Assembly: GCA_010021705.1 (NCBI GenBank)
Contig: RGMU01000128.1
Span: 1 to 5,220, forward strand
Direction: 5' to 3'
Origin: Chitinophagia bacterium
GTDB lineage: Bacteria > Bacteroidota > Bacteroidia > Chitinophagales > Chitinophagaceae
DNA length: 5,220 nt
This document shows, one piece after another, positions 1 through 5,220 of this stretch; position 1 is the stretch's first letter, and each line of letters begins with the position of its first letter. Below the pieces are notes generated by a model. That model was given only the letters and a program-made list of their open reading frames with translations. It was not told where the DNA came from and searched no databases. A program made the position numbers and the translations under genes.

Positions 1-1
1 T

Positions 2-736
2 TTTTTTTCACCTTCGGGCTTAACCTTTTATGGAGGCTTAATAGTGGCTACGCTTGTCATTTACTATTACACCCGCAAGTTTAAGATAGATTTTAGGCAT
101 TTAGCCGATGCTGCTGCGCCTGCCATTATGCTTGCTTATGGCATTGGGAGGCTCGGTTGTCAGCTATCGGGAGACGGCGATTGGGGCATCTACAACACTG
201 CTTATGCCTCTCAACCCAATGCAGCCATAGTGAGCGTTGCTCCTGCAGACACGGGAAAATACCATTATATGCTAATGCACTACAACAGCGAAACCGCAAA
301 GCATGAACAGGCAGACCACATCTATTACCCCGCCGCTGCCGGCTTGCCCCAATGGTTAGTGGCAATGAACTATCCCCACAATGTGGCTTATGAAGGTATG
401 CAGATTGAGGGCGATACCGGAGAGTTTAATAGAGTACTGCCAATATGCGTATTTCCCACACCTATTTATGAGTTTTTTGCTGCTATGCTACTGTTTGGGG
501 TTATGTGGGGGCTAAGAAAAAGGTTAAATAAGCCGCTTGCCATGATAGCTCTTTATATGATATTTGCGGGCATTGAACGCTTTTTAGTAGAACTGATACG
601 CGTAAATACCAAAATAGATTTAGGCTTTATAAAACCCACGCAAGCAGAGCTTATTTCAGTCTTTTTAGTACTTGGAGGCACATTGATATTGTTGTTGCCT
701 CAAAAGAAAGAAAATGCACCTGAAGTGCTGCAATAG
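2..736 (+). CDS. lgt: Prolipoprotein diacylglyceryl transferase, 3' part (5' end outside window)
   Basis: Lgt is an inner-membrane enzyme that moves the diacylglyceryl group of phosphatidylglycerol onto the lipobox cysteine of prolipoproteins, the first step of lipoprotein maturation. The frame is open from base 2, giving a 244-residue fragment; the first residues read SGLTFYGGLI, the Lgt GLxFxGG motif, so the GTG at 44 is internal and the true start lies upstream. Further family marks are GRLGCQLSGDGDWG (about residues 49-62, with the conserved Arg), FPTPIYE (151-157), ERFLVELIRVN (192-202) and PTQAELIS (212-219). Hydrophobic stretches near residues 10-23, 39-52, 157-170, 179-194 and 218-233 fit membrane helices. 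About 85 residues separate the GDGDWG and FPTP motifs, an insert I recall from Bacteroidota Lgt proteins; it includes the NYPHNV motif. The stop codon overlaps a possible start of the next gene. The family call is firm; the missing N-terminus is due to the window edge. Confidence 0.95.
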   Translation, partial: FFSPSGLTFYGGLIVATLVIYYYTRKFKIDFRHLADAAAPAIMLAYGIGRLGCQLSGDGDWGIYNTAYASQPNAAIVSVAPADTGKYHYMLMHYNSETAKHEQADHIYYPAAAGLPQWLVAMNYPHNVAYEGMQIEGDTGEFNRVLPICVFPTPIYEFFAAMLLFGVMWGLRKRLNKPLAMIALYMIFAGIERFLVELIRVNTKIDLGFIKPTQAELISVFLVLGGTLILLLPQKKENAPEVLQ

Positions 737-771
737 TGCTAATAATGGCAAAGATTTGTATTTTTGCCCCA

Positions 772-1158
772 ATGAGCACACAAAGAAAATGGGCATTGCC
801 GGCATTATTCTCTATGAAATGCCCCGTTTGTTTAGAGGGATTTGTATTTGTAAACAAGGGCATTTTTCCTTTACAAAACTTAGTAAAACTAAAGCCAAAT
901 TGCGATGTGTGCCACCAAAAACTGATTTCGGAAAGCAACAATGGAGGTGGAATAAACTATGCCTTAACGGTGATAGTGCTTTTCCTTAACCTCATTTGGT
1001 ACTATCCTATATTCGGAATTACTTATAAAGACGATAGTATTTACTATTTCCTTACCACAAGTGCCATAATTGCCATAATATTACAGCCTTGGCTTATGCG
1101 TATCTCTCGCGTCATATATCTGTATCTCTATCTTAAAACAGGCGGTAAAGACCAATAG
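772..1158 (+). CDS. DUF983 family membrane protein with a zinc-ribbon-like N-terminus
   Basis: This is a small predicted membrane protein of unknown function. From the ATG at 772 it has 128 residues. The N-terminus carries CPVC (17-20) and CDVC (44-47), two CxxC pairs spaced like a zinc ribbon. Two hydrophobic stretches follow (about 63-80 and 91-107), and the end reads LQPWLMRISRVIYLYLY, which I recognise as the C-terminal signature of Bacteroidota DUF983 proteins. The usual glycine/aromatic segment (roughly PGFFYGAMYVSYAL) before the first helix is replaced by ESNNGGGINYAL, about three residues shorter. In-frame starts also exist at 736 (GTG, overlapping the lgt stop), 745 and 814. I chose 772 because it gives the short leader before the first CxxC that is usual in the family; no ribosome binding site decides it. 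It is probably co-transcribed with lgt. A membrane-linked role is inference only, and no substrate can be named. Confidence 0.8.
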   Translation: MSTQRKWALPALFSMKCPVCLEGFVFVNKGIFPLQNLVKLKPNCDVCHQKLISESNNGGGINYALTVIVLFLNLIWYYPIFGITYKDDSIYYFLTTSAIIAIILQPWLMRISRVIYLYLYLKTGGKDQ

Positions 1159-1164
1159 CAGCAC

Positions 1165-1989
1165 TTATACTGTTGCCGTAGCCTTTTGGTAATAAGAAGA
1201 GTTTAGTTCCGGATTTGCCATTTCTGCCGCTTCAATAGGAGCAAAGGAAGATAATAGCTCTCCTCCGTTTTTTCTAACTGCTGTAGTGTGCTCGTAGTGG
1301 GCAGCGGGCTTGCCGTCTTTGGTTACTACCGTCCAGTCGTCTTTTAGGGTATATACATCACGCGTTCCTAATGTAATCATGGGTTCTATGGCAAGTACTA
1401 TGCCTTCTTTCAGTTTTTTGCCATCGCCGCGCTTACCATGATTGGGCACTTGCGGGTCTTCATGTAGTTTTTTACCTACACCATGTCCCACAAGTTCACG
1501 CACCACGCCATAGCCATTTTCACGGGCGCAATATTGCTCTATTGCATAAGATATATCACCTACACGGTTGTTTTCTTTGGCTTGCGCTGTACCTTTAAGT
1601 ACCGATTCTTTGGTGATGCGCAGCAGGCGCAGAGTGGCTTCCTGCACATTACCTATGGCAAAGGTGTAGGCAGAATCACCATGAAAACCATTCATATACA
1701 CGCCGCAATCTATGGACACTATATCACCATCTTGCAGTAGGGTAGTGCCCGGTATGCCATGCACCACCACATTGTTGATAGAAATGCAAAGCGAACCGGG
1801 AAACCCATGATACCCCTTAAAAGAAGGTATGCCCTTATTGTCTTTAATAAAGGTTTCGGCTAGTTGGTCTATAGACTTGGTTGTAATACCCGGTTTTAGA
1901 AATTTAGCCACCTCCGTAAGCGTTGCCGATACCATTAGGGCACTCTTTCTTATAAGTTCAATTTCAGCGTTGGTTTTAAAAACTATCAT
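1165..1989 (-). CDS. map: Type I methionine aminopeptidase
   Basis: This cytosolic metalloenzyme removes the initiator methionine from nascent proteins when the second residue is small. The 274-residue product shows the full pita-bread active site: metal ligands D94 (VSIDCG), D105 (FHGDSAYTF), H169 (ELVGHGVG), E202 (IEPM) and E233 (YEHTTAV), with the conserved H77 (VVHGIP) and H176 (KKLHEDP). There is no N-terminal zinc-finger extension, so it is the short bacterial form. The core ends near residue 249, leaving a tail of about 25 residues rich in Ala, Glu and Ser that I do not recognise. The ATG at 1989 is followed by a typical Map N-terminus. It lies 80 bases downstream of secY, behind a strong terminator hairpin, so its expression may depend on read-through or its own promoter, which I could not identify. 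Its stop faces the DUF983 stop six bases away. infA, the common next gene, is not present. Confidence 0.97.
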   Translation of the reverse strand: MIVFKTNAEIELIRKSALMVSATLTEVAKFLKPGITTKSIDQLAETFIKDNKGIPSFKGYHGFPGSLCISINNVVVHGIPGTTLLQDGDIVSIDCGVYMNGFHGDSAYTFAIGNVQEATLRLLRITKESVLKGTAQAKENNRVGDISYAIEQYCARENGYGVVRELVGHGVGKKLHEDPQVPNHGKRGDGKKLKEGIVLAIEPMITLGTRDVYTLKDDWTVVTKDGKPAAHYEHTTAVRKNGGELLSSFAPIEAAEMANPELNSSYYQKATATV

Positions 1990-2013
1990 TTTGTGGTGGT
2001 TAGTATTATTATT

Positions 2014-2043
2014 AAAAAATCCCTGCGCTTAGAAGGCAGGGAT
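2014..2043 (-). terminator. Intrinsic terminator between secY and map
   Basis: Read on the minus strand, an 8-bp perfect stem (ATCCCTGC at 2043-2036 pairing with GCAGGGAT at 2026-2019) encloses a 9-base loop and runs directly into six T residues (2019-2014, the first being the stem's last base). The upstream arm begins 26 bases after the secY stop. On the plus strand the hairpin is followed by ATATAAAA rather than a T run, so it is directional towards map. It should end or reduce transcription after secY. How much transcription passes it cannot be judged from sequence. Confidence 0.75.
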
Positions 2044-2069
2044 ATATAAAAATTAAGGTGGCGAAAAAA

Positions 2070-3434
2070 CTATGCAGAAACAGGGTTAACATTAGTACGA
2101 CCCGTAATTCTGCCGGTTTTCATGAGTCCGTCATAGTGGTTCATTAGTAAATAACTTTCCACTTGCTGCAATGTATCTAATATAACGCCTACGCCTATCA
2201 GCATAGATGTTCCACCGTAAAAACTTGAAAATTCAGGGTTTACTTGTAGCGCAGACGCTATACCCGGTAAAATACCCGCAAGGGCTAAAAACACAGCACC
2301 CGGTAGCGTAATTCTATCCATAATGGTGGCAATGTAGTTGGCTGTTTCTTCACCCGGTTTTACGCTTGGAATAAAGCTGTTGTTACGCTTTAAGTTCTCT
2401 GCCATTTCTGTTGGGTTAAAGATAAGGGCGGTATAGAAATAAGTGAATAGAATAACCAATACGGCATAAATAAGGTTGTATATAAGCGAGTGGTTATCGG
2501 TCAGCTTATTGATAAAGTCTGAAGCGTCTTTATTATTGGTAGAGAAACCGCGAAATACGGAAGGAATAAACATCATGGCTTGCGCAAAGATGATGGGCAT
2601 TACACCGGCAGAATTCACTTTTAAAGGTATAAAGTCGCGAGAGTTGGTAGCGTCTTTAGCAGATGTTGCTGTGCCTACTATGCGGCGTGCATAGTTAAGC
2701 GGTATTTTACGAACACCTTGCGTAAGCAGTATTAAACCCACTATAACGGCTATAAACACCGCAAGCTCAATAAGCAATATCAACCAACCACCGGAGCCTG
2801 CACCGCTGTTCTTAAAGTTAATCTCTTGCAATATAGCGTTGGGGAAACGGGCTAAGATACCCACCATGATAATAAGCGATGTACCATTACCTATGCCTGC
2901 CTCCGTTATGCGTTCACCAAGCCACATCACAAACAATGTGCCTGCGGTAAGTATGGTTACGGTTGACAGCCAAAACATGAACGGAGAGTAGTTTTGTACG
3001 TCTATGGCATCATGGAAGGTAGGGGTAGTTAATAGATAGGTTACATAAGCACTTGCTTGTGCTGCCGTAACGGCTATGGTAATGTAGCGGGTATATTGGT
3101 TAATTTTGCGGCGACCACTGTCTTCTCTTTGCAATTTAGCTACCTGTGGAATAATAATGCCCGCAAGCTGCATAAAAATGGAGGCAGAGATGTATGGCAT
3201 TACGCCCAATGCAAAAATAGATGCCTTGTTAAACGCACCTCCCGCAAACATGTTTAAGATACCTAATAAGCCCGCAGAAGACGAATTGTCTTTAAGCAAC
3301 GTAGGATTAATACCGGGCAAAGTAACCAAACATCCTATTCTATAGATAAGCACCAACACAAAGGTGTAGATGATGCGATTTCTTAGCTCGTCAATACTCC
3401 AAATGTTTTGGAGTTTCTCAATAAATTTTTTCAC
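2070..3434 (-). CDS. secY: Protein translocase subunit SecY
   Basis: SecY forms the protein-conducting channel of the SecYEG translocon in the inner membrane and works with SecA or translating ribosomes. The 454-residue product (E. coli SecY has 443) has about ten hydrophobic segments, near 20-40, 72-96, 117-137, 151-172, 181-199, 216-238, 276-294, 319-339, 373-395 and 405-425. The plug-helix region is LLGILNMFAGGAF (56-68). Cytoplasmic loops carry VRKIPLNYARR (241-251) and FIPSVKPGEETANYI (354-368), the loops that contact ribosome and SecA. The C-terminus has the typical DTLQQVESYLLMNHYDGLMK run. The start is GTG at 3434: the codon before it is an in-frame TAA and the next Met is residue 62, while the MKKFIEKLQNIWS start matches family N-termini. 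It follows rplO after 76 bases and is followed by a terminator before map. Confidence 0.97.
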   Translation of the reverse strand: MKKFIEKLQNIWSIDELRNRIIYTFVLVLIYRIGCLVTLPGINPTLLKDNSSSAGLLGILNMFAGGAFNKASIFALGVMPYISASIFMQLAGIIIPQVAKLQREDSGRRKINQYTRYITIAVTAAQASAYVTYLLTTPTFHDAIDVQNYSPFMFWLSTVTILTAGTLFVMWLGERITEAGIGNGTSLIIMVGILARFPNAILQEINFKNSGAGSGGWLILLIELAVFIAVIVGLILLTQGVRKIPLNYARRIVGTATSAKDATNSRDFIPLKVNSAGVMPIIFAQAMMFIPSVFRGFSTNNKDASDFINKLTDNHSLIYNLIYAVLVILFTYFYTALIFNPTEMAENLKRNNSFIPSVKPGEETANYIATIMDRITLPGAVFLALAGILPGIASALQVNPEFSSFYGGTSMLIGVGVILDTLQQVESYLLMNHYDGLMKTGRITGRTNVNPVSA

Positions 3435-3475
3435 TTAGAGTAAAATTAGACCAATATAAAAAATGCGAATTAACG

Positions 3476-3512
3476 AAAAATAATGCACACTACCAAAAAA
3501 AATTGTGGCACT
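3476..3512 (-). terminator. Possible weak terminator or attenuator hairpin after rplO
   Basis: On the minus strand the sequence AGTGCCAC (3512-3505, starting inside the rplO stop codon) can pair with GTGTGCATT (3490-3482) to give eight pairs, including one G-U pair and one bulged U, around a 14-base loop that holds eight U residues. It is followed by A and then TTTTT (3480-3476). The stem is imperfect and the loop is large, so termination would be weak at best. It might tune secY relative to the ribosomal genes, or be chance in an A/T-rich spacer. Confidence 0.25.
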
Positions 3513-3963
3513 ATACTTTTATCAATTCTAATGTGGAACCGTTGGCTTCAATAGCTTTTTGAGCACTTGCGCTCACTGCATTCACTTTAAAGTGAACTTT
3601 AGACATTAAAGTGCCACCACCTAAAACCTTTACGTTATCGTTACGGTTTATTAGTTTGTTTATATATAGCTCTTCAAGCGAAAATTCTCTTAACTCATAG
3701 CTTTGAATAAGTGCATCAACGTCATTCAAGTTGAAAACTTTATATTCTACACGGAATGGGTTTTTAAAGCCACGCTTAGGCATACGGCGTTGGATTGGCA
3801 TCTGACCGCCTTCGTGTCCGCGCTTTCTTTGATAACCGGTATCAGCTTGCTGACCTTTGTTACCGCGTGTTGACGTACCTCCATGTCCGCTACCTTCACC
3901 GCGTCCTATTCTTTTTGTTCTGTGTACCGAACCTTCTGCCGGTGTTAAATTGTGTAAGTTCAT
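3511..3963 (-). CDS. rplO: 50S ribosomal protein L15
   Basis: L15 binds 23S rRNA during late assembly of the large subunit. The 150-residue product has the characteristic glycine- and arginine-rich N-terminal extension: NLTPAEGSVHRTKRIGRGEG (5-24), SGHGGTSTRGNKGQQ (25-39) and a second basic Gly/Arg stretch with GGQMPIQRRMPKRGF (52-66). A compact C-terminal domain follows, with VNLxDV-like FNLNDVDALI (78-87) and KVLGGG (112-117). Length and start (ATG at 3963) match the bacterial family. It sits in standard spc order between rpmD and secY, with spacers of 56 and 76 bases. The region before the ATG is A/T-rich (AAAAAACTGTAATAAC) with no Shine-Dalgarno sequence, as is common in Bacteroidota. Confidence 0.97.
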   Translation of the reverse strand: MNLHNLTPAEGSVHRTKRIGRGEGSGHGGTSTRGNKGQQADTGYQRKRGHEGGQMPIQRRMPKRGFKNPFRVEYKVFNLNDVDALIQSYELREFSLEELYINKLINRNDNVKVLGGGTLMSKVHFKVNAVSASAQKAIEANGSTLELIKV

Positions 3964-4019
3964 GTTATTACAGTTTTTTACTTTGCGCGGTGTGTAATAA
4001 CCGCTCGCTTAGTTTTGGT

Positions 4020-4202
4020 TTAGTTTACGCTTTCTGTTTTTACCAAATGATGTACGGCTTTTACCATACCCATAATTTGAGGCGTAGCCTCAACGGTTAC
4101 GCTATGGTGCAAACGGCGCAAACCTAATGCTTTTAGCGTTCTTTTTTGGCGTGCCATGCGGTCTATACCGCTTTTTACTTGTGTTATTTTAATTGCTGCC
4201 AT
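4020..4202 (-). CDS. rpmD: 50S ribosomal protein L30
   Basis: L30 is a small protein of the large subunit. The 60-residue product has the usual bacterial length and pattern: an IKITQVKSGI first strand (4-13), a basic helix with QKRTLKALGLRRLHHSV (19-35) and a last helix and strand including IMGMVKAVHHLVK (43-55). The conserved TLKALGLRRLHHSV core (22-35) is the clearest mark. The ATG at 4202 follows the rpsE stop by 33 bases, the tightest junction among these genes. rpmD is missing from some bacterial lineages, so its presence intact in the standard position between rpsE and rplO is informative. Confidence 0.95.
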   Translation of the reverse strand: MAAIKITQVKSGIDRMARQKRTLKALGLRRLHHSVTVEATPQIMGMVKAVHHLVKTESVN

Positions 4203-4235
4203 AAGGGATACGTTTGTTTACGTTATGAATAATAA

Positions 4236-4739
4236 TTAGCCGTTGAAAACTTTTTTAATGGATATGCCCCTGTCTTTCGCTACTTGAGCCGGTTCGCGCA
4301 TCATGCTTAATGCAGTAATGGTTGCCTTCACCACATTGTGCGGATTGGCTGAACCTAAAGACTTAGACAGAATATCTGTAATGCCTGCTGCTTCTAATAC
4401 GGCACGCATACTACCTCCTGCTATCACACCTGTACCATGTGCTGCCGGCTTTAGCAACACTTTTGCTGCACCGTCTTTGGCAAACTGCTCATGCGGAATA
4501 GTGCCTTTTAATACGGGCACTTTTATTAAATTCTTTTTAGCGTCATCTATACCTTTGGTAATGGCTTCTTGCACTTCTTTGGCTTTACCTAAGCCATGAC
4601 CTACCACACCATTGCCGTTGCCCACTACTACCAATGCCGAAAAACTGAAGGCGCGACCTCCCTTTGTGGTTTTTACCACACGGTTCACGGCTACTACTTT
4701 ATCTTTCAGTTCTAAATCTGTACCTTTTACACGGTTCAT
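4236..4739 (-). CDS. rpsE: 30S ribosomal protein S5
   Basis: S5 belongs to the small subunit, binds 16S rRNA near the decoding centre and mRNA entry channel, and affects translational accuracy. The 167-residue product has the N-terminal double-stranded RNA-binding-like domain with the signature NRVVKTTKGGRAFSFSALVV (19-38) and VVGHGLGKAKEV (45-56), then the C-terminal domain with IPHEQ (81-85), KPAAHGTGVIAGGSMRAVLE (97-116) and NPHNVVKATI (132-141). The fidelity-linked KGGR loop (26-29) is intact. The N-terminus before the conserved ELKD is short (about nine residues). It starts at the ATG at 4739, 54 bases after rplR, in a region with no Shine-Dalgarno sequence. Confidence 0.97.
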   Translation of the reverse strand: MNRVKGTDLELKDKVVAVNRVVKTTKGGRAFSFSALVVVGNGNGVVGHGLGKAKEVQEAITKGIDDAKKNLIKVPVLKGTIPHEQFAKDGAAKVLLKPAAHGTGVIAGGSMRAVLEAAGITDILSKSLGSANPHNVVKATITALSMMREPAQVAKDRGISIKKVFNG

Positions 4740-4793
4740 TGCTGGTTCTATTTATTTATTTGTGTTATCGCTAAGTTGAGCTTTAAATAAGGA

Positions 4794-5153
4794 TTAAAAT
4801 TGAAGCCCGCCTTCGCGTGCACCGTCTGCTATTGCTTTTACGCGTCCATGATATAAATAACCACCACGGTCAAACACGCAAGCATTAATACCTAATGCCA
4901 ATGCTTTTTGAGCTAAGGCTTTACCTACCATAATGGCTTTTTCTGTTTTGTTGCCGGCAATGGCTGCAAGGTCTTTATCTTTGCTGCTGGCAGCGGCTAA
5001 GGTAAAACCATTGGTATCGTCTATTAATTGGGCATAGATAGCTTTATTGCTTCTAAATACCGACATTCTTGGCTTTTGGGCTGTTCCGCTTACTTTGGAA
5101 CGTATTCTCCAGCGTAGTTTCTGCCGGCGAACTTCTTTGGCTGCTAATGGCAT
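4794..5153 (-). CDS. rplR: 50S ribosomal protein L18
   Basis: L18 binds 5S rRNA, together with L5, and helps place it in the central protuberance of the large subunit. The 119-residue product is of normal length. It has the basic N-terminal tail (RRQKLRWRIRSKVSG, 9-23), KPRMSVFRSNKAIYAQLIDD (27-46), an alanine-rich middle helix and the C-terminal signature ACVFDRGGYLYHGRVKAIAD (91-110) followed by GAREGGLQF. The start is ATG at 5153, preceded by an A-rich run (AAACTAAACTAAAAACA) rather than a Shine-Dalgarno sequence. In the spc operon it normally follows rplF; the rplF end is not recognisable in the 67 bases left in the window. Confidence 0.97.
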   Translation of the reverse strand: MPLAAKEVRRQKLRWRIRSKVSGTAQKPRMSVFRSNKAIYAQLIDDTNGFTLAAASSKDKDLAAIAGNKTEKAIMVGKALAQKALALGINACVFDRGGYLYHGRVKAIADGAREGGLQF

Positions 5154-5220
5154 TGTTTTTAGTTTAGTTTTACGGGCTTACCGGGTAATCTGCCGATAGC
5201 TACCGTGTTAAAAATATGTT
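5154..5220 (-). other. Leader region upstream of rplR; possible end of an unidentified frame
   Basis: These 67 bases should lie between rplF and rplR or contain the rplF 3' end. On the minus strand one frame is open from 5218 to a TAA at 5161-5159, reading HIFNTVAIGRLPGKPVKLN, and it stops five bases before the rplR start. The other two frames stop early (TAG after six codons, TAA after three). None resembles the L6 C-terminus, which usually ends in an arginine- and lysine-rich RRKxGK tail. With only 19 codons the open frame may be chance. The simplest reading is a long intergenic spacer like the others here, but the tail of a different gene cannot be excluded. Confidence 0.3.

Noticed and set aside
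1..8. Run of eight T at the left edge as a possible terminator tail
   Set aside because: It lies in frame in lgt and encodes Phe residues before the SPSGLTF motif.
44..46. GTG as the start of the left-hand membrane gene
   Set aside because: The same frame is open upstream to base 2 and encodes SGLTFYGGLI, a core Lgt motif, so this codon is an internal Val.
651..989. Open frames over the lgt-DUF983 junction on the minus strand (651-941) and in another plus frame (714-989)
   Set aside because: They overlap recognised genes, show no family features, and read as cysteine- and basic-rich shadow translations.
1157..1178. Small hairpin around the map stop codon (GCAACA pairing with TGCTGC)
   Set aside because: It has only five pairs with a mismatch and no T run on either strand, so it does not qualify as a terminator.
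3441..3460. TAATTTTA upstream of secY on the minus strand as a possible promoter element
   Set aside because: It only partly matches TAnnTTTG and has no well-placed -33 element.
3978..4012. Five-bp stem (GCGGT/ACCGC) in the rpmD-rplO spacer
   Set aside because: It is short, has no T run, and does not extend past a mismatch.
3795..4127. Plus-strand open frame of 110 codons opposite rplO and rpmD, Cys- and Tyr-rich
   Set aside because: It lies antisense to two certain ribosomal genes, and its composition is what their complements would give.
4209..4216. TACGTTTG on the plus strand, matching the Bacteroidota -7 promoter consensus TAnnTTTG
   Set aside because: No -33 TTG lies at the usual spacing (the nearest are 13 and 27 bases away) and no plus-strand gene follows, so chance is more likely.
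1..5220. A new defence, mobile or metabolic system
   Set aside because: Every long frame is explained by a housekeeping gene or its shadow; there are no repeats, integrase, transposase, toxin-antitoxin or unassigned gene clusters.

Overview
The window looks like a chromosomal housekeeping region of a Bacteroidota bacterium, probably close to the Chitinophagaceae/Sphingobacteriales. This rests on three things read by eye and from memory of the families: the long insert in Lgt and its wording around the conserved motifs, the Bacteroidota-type ribosomal proteins, SecY and DUF983 protein, and A/T-rich start regions with no Shine-Dalgarno sequence. No alignment or tree was run.

Right to left on the minus strand (5153 down to 1165) lies the distal part of the spc ribosomal-protein operon in its usual order: rplR (L18), rpsE (S5), rpmD (L30), rplO (L15), secY, map. 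The first four encode ribosomal proteins. SecY is the membrane channel that exports nascent proteins, and Map removes their initiator methionine, so the set covers ribosome assembly, protein export and N-terminal processing. The spacers are 33-80 bases, wide for this operon. A strong intrinsic terminator hairpin sits between secY and map, and a weaker hairpin sits just after rplO. The last 67 bases at the right edge should lead into rplF (L6), but no frame there reads like an L6 C-terminus.

Left to right on the plus strand (1 to 1158) are the 3' part of lgt (prolipoprotein diacylglyceryl transferase, cut by the left edge) and a small membrane protein of the DUF983 family with two CxxC pairs. 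The lgt stop codon overlaps a possible GTG start of the second gene, so the two are probably co-transcribed. This pair converges on map with only six bases between stop codons.

The usual continuation after map (infA, rpmJ, rpsM, rpsK, rpsD, rpoA, rplQ) is absent, so the ribosomal cluster is broken at this point. I found no tRNA, rRNA, CRISPR array, insertion sequence, phage gene or defence gene. I do not see evidence for a new biological system. The points worth checking are the terminator inside the operon, the operon break, the divergent DUF983 loop, the GTG start of secY and the unexplained right edge.
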